A stretch of DNA of 32,498 nt from a bacterium. Lineage in GTDB: Bacteria; Planctomycetota; UBA8108; UBA1146. The position numbers and the translations under genes were made by a program. Location: the NCBI GenBank assembly GCA_029976805.1, contig JAPOLY010000034.1:1-32498 (forward strand), given 5' to 3'. Below, in pieces: positions 27,626 through 32,498 of the stretch (within the stretch, counting starts at the first letter, position 1; every line of letters begins with the position of its first letter). The notes beneath the pieces are model-generated. The model did not search any database. It was not told the origin of the DNA and saw only the letters and a program-made list of their open reading frames with translations.

Positions 27626-29548
27626 CTATGGACAGAAAAAATGGCTCTCGCAGGGAAGCAACAGAGGATCCAGACCGATCCCGCAATCGGGATAAGGAAG
27701 CTCCGGAGCCTCGCCACCAGAAAATAGAAAGGTCAACAAGCGGATCGCATCGCTCAGATCCAGATTCCCATCGGCATCGGTGTCGCTTGCTGAAAGGCAG
27801 TTCCCAGGTGGATCCAGGCCAAACATGCGCCGCAACAAAACAACCGCATCGCCGACATTGACACTGCCGTTTTCATTGACATCTCCGCGAAGAAATCGGG
27901 TGGGAACCACCACCTGAATCGGGGTGACGTCATGGCTGACAGGCACCTCCAGGCTGCCTGTCACCGTTAGAAACGAACCTCCGGTAGCACTGGAGTCAAA
28001 TACCAGGGTAGTCTCTGCGTCTTGTGAAAGGTCACTCACAGAGACCGAGAAGAGTGCCAGATCGTTGACCAAACCGGCTCCCAATCCATATTGCCCTGTA
28101 TCGTCGATAATCGTCGACAACGTTACCGTCTCCCCTGAAGTTCCTCCCAGATCGACCCACCAAAAATCAGGGCCATTACCAGCAGTTGCCGTCATCACTT
28201 GCGAGGATGGGACCAGAGATTGAGGTTGCAGAATAGAAGGATCGAGGTGAAAGGTAAGATCAGCCCCCCTGATTCCCAGATTTGCGGTGACCTTTAATGG
28301 CAGCTCGTGATTCAGTCCAGCGGAGACTGCGGCCGGTTCGAAATAAACCCTGCCACGCAGTTCCTGATCCCCGAAAAAGGTAGTGAACAACTGCATGTCC
28401 GTATGCTCGAGAACCATTTCCAGGCTGCCATTGCCATCCAGATCAGTGAACCCGATTCCTTTGGCGCTCTGATAGGTGACAAACCAATCCTGATCCGGGA
28501 AATCCCCCTGCCCATCTCCATACAAAGTGGTGATCAATCCACTGGAGAATGGAATCACTGCATCAGAATGACCATCTGCATTCATGTCGTGAAGTTGGAT
28601 GCGGTGCATGACCCCCCAACCAAACTGCCCCACCGCAATCTCTTCCTGGCGATCAAACTGGAGACTGCCCGTCGCAAGAAAAGGAATCAATGAACGATTC
28701 ATCCAGGTCCCCAGCAACAGATCAGGCCAACCATTTTGATCCAGATCCCCGACCGCCACCGAGTAAGGGTGAGGTAATTCTGGAAAAAGATACTCTGAGG
28801 CCAAGGCCAACTGACCGTTACCGACATTCTCAAAAATCGAAAGAGAGTTTCCCTCTCTACAGGACAACACCACGTCCGGATCACCGTCCAGATCCAGATC
28901 TGCCACCTCCACATCTCTGGCCAGAGAAGACCGGGGGTAGTGCTGGGGAATGAGATAATCAGGAGTCGCAGAGTTCCCCACACCGAAAAGTACTGTGATG
29001 GCAGCGGGTTGAAAAGCTTCCCCCAGCAAGGTCGTACAGAGAACGATGTCCAGTCTCCCATCTCCATCGAGATCGCTTAATGAGAGGTCAAATGGGACCC
29101 GATTCAGCAAGGGGTCGAGCATGTAATCGATTCGATCTCCAGGGAGACCATTTTCAAAAACCAGGACGGAGACATATCCACCAGGATTCATCGGATGCGA
29201 CCATGTGAAAACCAGATCCTGGTCTCCGTCTCCTTCCAAATCACCGGCAGCCAGCCCTCTGACCAGCCCATCAATCCCTTCTCCTCTTTCGTGCTGGACG
29301 ACCTCGCCATGAAGTCCGGCACCGATCCCCCGAGCGATCGCAAGAGTGCCCCCTCCATCGATGGCGATCAAATCCGGCAGGGCATCTCCTGTCACGTCCG
29401 CGATACAGTGTTCTGAAATGGTAAGGCCGACCGGTGTGGGAAGCGGACTGCTCAATTGAAATTGAGCCTGAAGACCATTCTCCAACGGCATGAAGGCTAG
29501 AAGGATGACGCTCAAAAGACGAAGAGCCCTGTATGGGGAGATCGACAA
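27626..29548 (-). CDS. Secreted FG-GAP/VCBS protein with cohesin-like and dockerin-like domains
   Basis: This is a 640-aa protein starting at a TTG, with GGAG seven bases upstream and a signal peptide directly after it (cleavage near LQA, about residue 28). No in-frame ATG keeps the signal peptide. Residues about 35-390 contain repeated calcium-loop FG-GAP motifs: DVTGDALPDLI, DLEGDGDQDLV, DLDGDGRLDIV, DLDLDGDPDVV, DLDQNGWPDLL, DMNADGHSDAV and DLDGNGSLEMV. That is enough for a seven-bladed propeller. Residues about 405-540 form a cohesin-like sandwich with GNGPDFWWVDL. From residue 551 there are dockerin-like loops (GDVNENGSVNVGD, DTDADGNLDLSD) and a two-Cys tail ending CESHFFCP. It is therefore a single chain carrying both a cohesin-like and a dockerin-like module. 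Function is unknown; probably extracellular. Confidence 0.87.
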   Translation of the reverse strand: MSISPYRALRLLSVILLAFMPLENGLQAQFQLSSPLPTPVGLTISEHCIADVTGDALPDLIAIDGGGTLAIARGIGAGLHGEVVQHERGEGIDGLVRGLAAGDLEGDGDQDLVFTWSHPMNPGGYVSVLVFENGLPGDRIDYMLDPLLNRVPFDLSLSDLDGDGRLDIVLCTTLLGEAFQPAAITVLFGVGNSATPDYLIPQHYPRSSLARDVEVADLDLDGDPDVVLSCREGNSLSIFENVGNGQLALASEYLFPELPHPYSVAVGDLDQNGWPDLLLGTWMNRSLIPFLATGSLQFDRQEEIAVGQFGWGVMHRIQLHDMNADGHSDAVIPFSSGLITTLYGDGQGDFPDQDWFVTYQSAKGIGFTDLDGNGSLEMVLEHTDMQLFTTFFGDQELRGRVYFEPAAVSAGLNHELPLKVTANLGIRGADLTFHLDPSILQPQSLVPSSQVMTATAGNGPDFWWVDLGGTSGETVTLSTIIDDTGQYGLGAGLVNDLALFSVSVSDLSQDAETTLVFDSSATGGSFLTVTGSLEVPVSHDVTPIQVVVPTRFLRGDVNENGSVNVGDAVVLLRRMFGLDPPGNCLSASDTDADGNLDLSDAIRLLTFLFSGGEAPELPYPDCGIGLDPLLLPCESHFFCP

Positions 29549-29745
29549 TGGAAAGCTCCGGTTACGTCTCCTCGAAGAATCACGAGGTTCATGATTTTGA
29601 ATAAGAAAGGTGCCCAGCCACGGTTTGAACCAGATACCTCAAGAACGCTATAAGAACTCCATTATCACCTTTCGTGCCCCCCAATGCACTCCTTCAGTAG
29701 TCGAACTTACCTGACTCTCATTTAGCAACTTGTAAGGTGAGGATG

Positions 29746-29783
29746 AAAAATGCCCCGAATCCACTCGGTGGATTCGGGGCATT
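29746..29783 (-). terminator. Intrinsic terminator of the DUF1573 gene
   Basis: A 16-bp perfect stem (29749-29764 with 29768-29783) has a very short loop. On the minus strand it is followed by TTTTT. It lies about 25 bases after the gene's final stop codon, so transcription of the whole gene, including the part after the internal TGA, has a proper end. Confidence 0.93.
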
Positions 29784-29806
29784 CATGATTCAAAAGAAAA
29801 CTGCGA

Positions 29807-30901
29807 TCAGGGAGCAGTCTGGCGCTTCTGCGGAAACTGACCCATGACCCACATGGAGATCTCCTTTTTGATCTCGTCACTGGTCTTGATGGTCATCTTT
29901 CCCAGAACCGTTGGAGTTGGCTGGTACTCGGAAAGAGTAATCCAGACACGATAGCTCTTACCGGCAACCACTTCCTGAATCCGGGTACTGAACGCACCCT
30001 GGATACGGTCATCCAGGTTGACCTCGGTGACCTCGAAACTGACTCCGGGATCTCCCCCCGTCACCAGAATGCTCTTCTCAATCGGCTTGGAACCGGCATT
30101 GAGCAGGTTTCGGGTTTCCTTGTCCATGAACTTGATGTTGTTCTTGGGCTGAAGAACGATGCGATCCCTGTGATCCAACTGCACATTGAATTCCAGGCTG
30201 CGATCCTGACCGTCACTGGTTTTGACATCCAGGATCAACTTCTCACGCAAGACTGCGGGCTTGGAGTTTGCTGAAGCAGAGAGGCTGAGTTCAAAGGAGC
30301 GCCCCTCTTCGATCACCACAGGCTCTGCAGCGGTAATCCAGCCCTTGCCTGCGGTCCTGACGTCGACGATCTCCACATTGAGAGGAGACCCGGCGTTGAA
30401 CTCGAAAGTGCCTTCAAGAGGTTTTCCTGCGAGTCCCTGCAACTTGATCTGAAGTGGCCGCGTCTCGAGAATCTCGAGAATCGTCCCCTTCAGGGTCAGC
30501 GAAAACTCCGGGTTCACCGGGTCATTGGAGAAAACCTTCATGGTCTTGGCAACACCTTTGCCTCTGACCTTTTTGGTGTCGAGATTCACCGTTACTTTTC
30601 CCACCCCACCGGGGGGGATCTGGTCGTCGTGATCGGCGACCGTGCAACCTCAGGTCCCGTTGACCTTTTTGATGATCAGGACTTCATCACCGGTATTGCG
30701 AATCTCGAAATCATGGGTGAACGGGGTTTCCTTGATCAGCTCCCCCCACTCGACCAAAGGTTCATCGCACTCGATTCTCGGGGAACCGGGCACCTGGCTG
30801 TGGGTGGCTGCCCCTGAGTCCCTGACGCTCAACCACGGAATCAATCCGAGAGCCAGCAGCAGGATCAAACGGCGGGACCCACTCATTGCACTGCGCAACA
30901 T
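29807..30901 (-). CDS. Exported DUF1573 (ASH-like) protein with an in-frame TGA at a conserved Cys: candidate selenoprotein or nonsense allele
   Basis: Reading through one TGA gives 364 residues. The start is the ATG at 30901, with GAGG eight bases upstream, then a signal peptide (RRLILLLALGLIPWLSV). Residues about 45-125 are a DUF1573/ASH-type Ig-like domain: VEWGELIKETPFTHDFEIRN, NTGDEVLIIKKVNGT, then the TGA at codon 84, then GCTV ... IPPGGVGKVTVNLDT and VFSNDPVNPEFSLTLKG. The family normally has Cys-Gly-Cys-Thr here, so the TGA replaces the first Cys. Residues about 130-364 are further beta-rich domains without a name. No other in-frame stop or frameshift occurs, and promoter, ribosome-binding site and terminator are intact. 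If TGA is read as stop, only an 83-residue secreted fragment is made. A GTG at 30604 could start a second protein, but it lacks a signal peptide and begins mid-domain. The true final stop is also TGA, so any recoding must depend on local context. Confidence 0.75.
30622..30641 (-). promoter_or_regulatory. Hairpin just after the in-frame TGA (possible SECIS-like element)
   Basis: In the mRNA sense, eight bases after the TGA, GGTCGCCG (30641-30634) pairs with CGACGACC (30629-30622) with one C-A mismatch around an ATCA loop. If the top G-C pair opens, the loop is GATCAC with G first. Position and size resemble bacterial selenocysteine insertion elements, which lie in the coding region directly after UGA. 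The loop is not a clear match to the E. coli fdhF element, so the assignment is tentative. Confidence 0.35.
30650..30652 (-). other. In-frame TGA codon (codon 84) at a conserved Cys position
   Basis: The codons around it read AAC GGG ACC TGA GGT TGC ACG, that is N-G-T-(TGA)-G-C-T. TGA differs from the Cys codons TGC and TGT only at the third base. Global reassignment of TGA is excluded because TGA ends several genes in this window, including this one. Confidence 0.9.
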
Positions 30902-30988
30902 GTTGAATGCCTCTTCCACACTTTGTAAGTCTAGTTCACTGCACCTGAGGCCGCTCTCCTCTATCGAGACGACCTCAACTTCCGTAAC

Positions 30989-30997
30989 AGTATAACA
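30989..30997 (-). promoter_or_regulatory. Extended -10 promoter of the DUF1573 gene
   Basis: On the minus strand TGTTATACT gives a TGn extension plus TATACT (five of six to consensus). No good -35 hexamer was found 16-18 bases upstream, where a run of T and A lies instead. The start near 30982 would leave a leader of about 80 bases before the ATG at 30901. Confidence 0.45.
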
Positions 30998-31177
30998 TTT
31001 TTGAAAAATTCGTGGGAAAAACCTCAATCAGCCCAAACTCACCGATTCAGATCTTTGTTTCCCTGCCTGAACGAGTCCACCCCGTCCGATTTTCGGAACC
31101 TCATGACTGCGGGGGCAGCTTCTCACTGCTCAACGATCAGACACCTTGAATAGTCCCCTGACGTTGGGCTCATTCGT

Positions 31178-31220
31178 AAAAAAAACCGTGGCCCGCGAAT
31201 CTCTTCGCGGGCCACGGTTT
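31178..31220 (-). terminator. Intrinsic terminator of the cadherin-like gene
   Basis: A 17-bp perfect stem (31183-31199 with 31204-31220), loop TCTC, is followed on the minus strand by a run of eight T residues counted from the stem base. It lies about 45 bases after the stop codon at 31264. Confidence 0.95.
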
Positions 31221-31263
31221 CAAGGTCAATAGACCCGGTTCTCTTGATCAGTTCCTGACCTGA

Positions 31264-32498
31264 TCAGTCGCAGAGACCGAATCCGTCACAAGGCAGGGAG
31301 TTACCCGTCGGATCCTCACCGCAGAAGGGGTAAGGAGCGCTCGGGACCTGACCATTGGTAAACAGCGTATTCAGGGTGAAGACCACGTCAGCGATATCGA
31401 TGGCGTTGTCATCATTGGAGTCGAGAGCCGCAAGGCATACGACACCGCGTCCCTGGAACAGGTGAAGCACCGTCTCGACCGGATCGGAGACATCGAGTTG
31501 GCCGTCAGCATTGGCATCCGAACGGATCATCGTGGACGCAGCGGAGATCGGTGCGGTCACGTCGATCAGGATACTGGCGGTGGCCATTCCTCCATGGTTA
31601 TCCGAGATTCGGTAGATCATGGAATCTTCACCCTCGTAGTTGTCATCGGCGTTGTAGGTCAGGGTTCCATCCGGGTGGATCGCCATGGATCCGTGGAAAG
31701 GACCACTGATAATACCGAGCAGGAGCAGATCGTCGCCGTCCACGTCCTCGTCATTGAGGAGCGGAGCGATGTCGATACTGGATCCGGCTTCGACAAGCAG
31801 ACCAGAGTCGTTGTTGGCAGTCGGAACGTCGTTCACCGGAAGGATATTCAGGCGAATCAACCCGGAACCGCTCAACTCGAGATCGGTCACCTCGTAGGTG
31901 AACTCATCGATACCGAAGAAGTTCGGGTCGGGAATGTAGACCAAGCTGGAAATGTTGGCCTGGGCATCGACGTTGACGGTGACCTGACCATGAGCAGGCT
32001 GTCCCACGTTCGTAAGAATCAGATCGTCCATGTCGGCGTCGGAGGCTGCCTGCAGGATCGTCAATGCAGAGATCGTCTTCAGGCTGTCTTCCGGAAGCGG
32101 GAAGATCGGCAAAGTACCGGCAACAGGAGCGTCGTTGACAGGAACGATCTCGACTTCAACCGTCGCGGTGGACTGGCCACCGTTATTGTCAGTCACCGTG
32201 TAGGTGAAGCTGTCGATACCGTTGGAGTTCGGGAAGGGCGTGTAGGAAATCGTTCCACCCAACTCAATGGTTGCCAATCCGAGAAGTCCATTTGTCACGG
32301 CTGCCAACTGAATCGTATCGCCGTCGATGTCAGTATCGTTGGCGAGAACGTCAATGGAAACCGAACCGTCTTCTGTCACCTGGTGACCAAAGTCATCCGC
32401 TGCCACAGGAGCATCATTCAGAGAGATCACCTGTAGGCTGACCTGACCCACGTCGGTCAGGAAACCGTCACTGAGGACATAGCTGAAGACCTGAGGAA
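31264..32498 (-). CDS. Large secreted protein with cadherin-like tandem repeats and dockerin-like end (5' partial)
   Basis: The reading frame stays open to the window edge (upstream residues FSYVLSDG continue the repeat pattern), so the GTG at 32451 is not a real start and the N-terminus lies outside. The visible part of about 410 residues holds three to four cadherin-like/tandem-95 repeats of about 95 residues. They begin DAPVAADD, NDAPVAG and NDVPTANND and contain VLANDTDIDGDT, LLNDEDVDGDD and FTYTVTDNNGG. These bind calcium through the D-D-D clusters. A dockerin-like pair of loops follows (SDANADGQLDVSD, DSNDDNAIDIAD), then the tail CGEDPTGNSLPCDGFGLCD. It is probably a long surface adhesin or stalk. 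It ends at a strong terminator of its own. Confidence 0.88.
   Translation of the reverse strand, partial: PQVFSYVLSDGFLTDVGQVSLQVISLNDAPVAADDFGHQVTEDGSVSIDVLANDTDIDGDTIQLAAVTNGLLGLATIELGGTISYTPFPNSNGIDSFTYTVTDNNGGQSTATVEVEIVPVNDAPVAGTLPIFPLPEDSLKTISALTILQAASDADMDDLILTNVGQPAHGQVTVNVDAQANISSLVYIPDPNFFGIDEFTYEVTDLELSGSGLIRLNILPVNDVPTANNDSGLLVEAGSSIDIAPLLNDEDVDGDDLLLLGIISGPFHGSMAIHPDGTLTYNADDNYEGEDSMIYRISDNHGGMATASILIDVTAPISAASTMIRSDANADGQLDVSDPVETVLHLFQGRGVVCLAALDSNDDNAIDIADVVFTLNTLFTNGQVPSAPYPFCGEDPTGNSLPCDGFGLCD

Larger units (their letters stand above)
30902..31263. other. Intergenic region between two minus-strand genes
   Basis: These 362 bases contain the terminator of the cadherin-like gene (31178-31220) and an extended -10 promoter for the DUF1573 gene. 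An open frame in phase with the DUF1573 gene continues up to 31027, but it lacks a ribosome-binding site and would bury the signal peptide, so it is not taken as coding. Nothing else was seen. Confidence 0.6.

Noticed and set aside
29609-29637. tRNA 3'-end-like sequence on the minus strand (GGTTCAAACC, then GGCTGGGCACC)
   Set aside because: The T-stem does not pair and no D-arm, anticodon arm or matching acceptor strand is present. At most it is a relic or a chance match.
29807-30604. Separate gene starting at the GTG at 30604
   Set aside because: It would begin in the middle of a conserved beta-sandwich with no ribosome-binding site or signal peptide, while the frame is continuous with the upstream signal-peptide half through one TGA.
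30611-30617. G7 run (C7 in the mRNA sense) in the DUF1573 gene as a frameshift or phase-variation site
   Set aside because: The protein frame is intact and conserved on both sides, so no slippage is needed to explain the gene.
29807-30901. Genome-wide reassignment of TGA to an amino acid
   Set aside because: TGA is the natural stop of several genes here (for example 1121, 4345, 15244, 16754 and 18021), with no conserved extension past it.
31462-32436. Antisense open frame of 324 codons opposite the cadherin-like gene
   Set aside because: Composition is a shadow of the calcium-loop repeats on the minus strand; no initiation signals or family match.

Overview
The window looks like about 32.5 kb of a planctomycete chromosome. 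The evidence is family content, not a marker gene. There are many secreted proteins built from beta-sandwich modules and ending in a dockerin-like domain with paired calcium-loop motifs (GDxNxDGxxNxxD ... LF). There is also a TPR lipoprotein coupled to a CRTAC1-type FG-GAP lipoprotein, and a DUF1573 protein. Base composition is moderately GC-rich. No rRNA, complete tRNA, IS element or CRISPR array was seen.

Layout. Positions 1-1121 hold the 3' end of a secreted dockerin-like protein. Positions 1191-4345 hold a two-gene lipoprotein operon (TPR protein, then FG-GAP/ASPIC-UnbV protein) with an ATGA overlap. Positions 4786-10665 encode a 1959-aa repetitive, Asp-rich secreted protein with strong codon bias and a very strong terminator. 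Positions 10784-12691 (minus) encode a zinc-ribbon/membrane/retropepsin-like fusion. Positions 12821-18021 form a tightly packed five-gene leucine/isovalerate degradation operon: methylcrotonyl-CoA carboxylase beta subunit, methylglutaconyl-CoA hydratase, a separate biotin carboxylase, a separate biotin carrier protein and HMG-CoA lyase. It ends in a terminator shared with the convergent gene.

Positions 18089-24207 (minus) encode three envelope proteins carrying cohesin-like domains, two of them tandem-paralogous lipoproteins made of putative-Ig (He_PIG-like) repeats. Positions 24573-26726 encode a beta-helix protein with a dockerin-like end. Positions 26964-27542 encode a DNA-binding HTH plus receiver-domain regulator behind a good promoter overlapped by an elaborate dyad. 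Positions 27626-29548 (minus) encode an FG-GAP/cohesin-like/dockerin-like protein. Positions 29807-30901 (minus) encode a DUF1573 protein. Positions 31264-32498 (minus) hold the 3' part of a cadherin-like tandem-repeat protein that runs off the window.

The most notable observation is in the DUF1573 gene. The frame runs intact from a signal peptide to a terminator except for one TGA, and that TGA sits exactly where the first Cys of the conserved Cys-Gly-Cys-Thr motif belongs. A stable hairpin begins eight bases after it. This could be a selenocysteine codon (a U-G-C motif protein) or a single nonsense mutation; the sequence alone cannot decide. The second theme is a dense cluster of cohesin-like and dockerin-like modules with shared C-terminal Cys tails, suggesting an exported multi-protein assembly or sorting system. 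Apart from the leucine pathway, most of the window is envelope and extracellular machinery.
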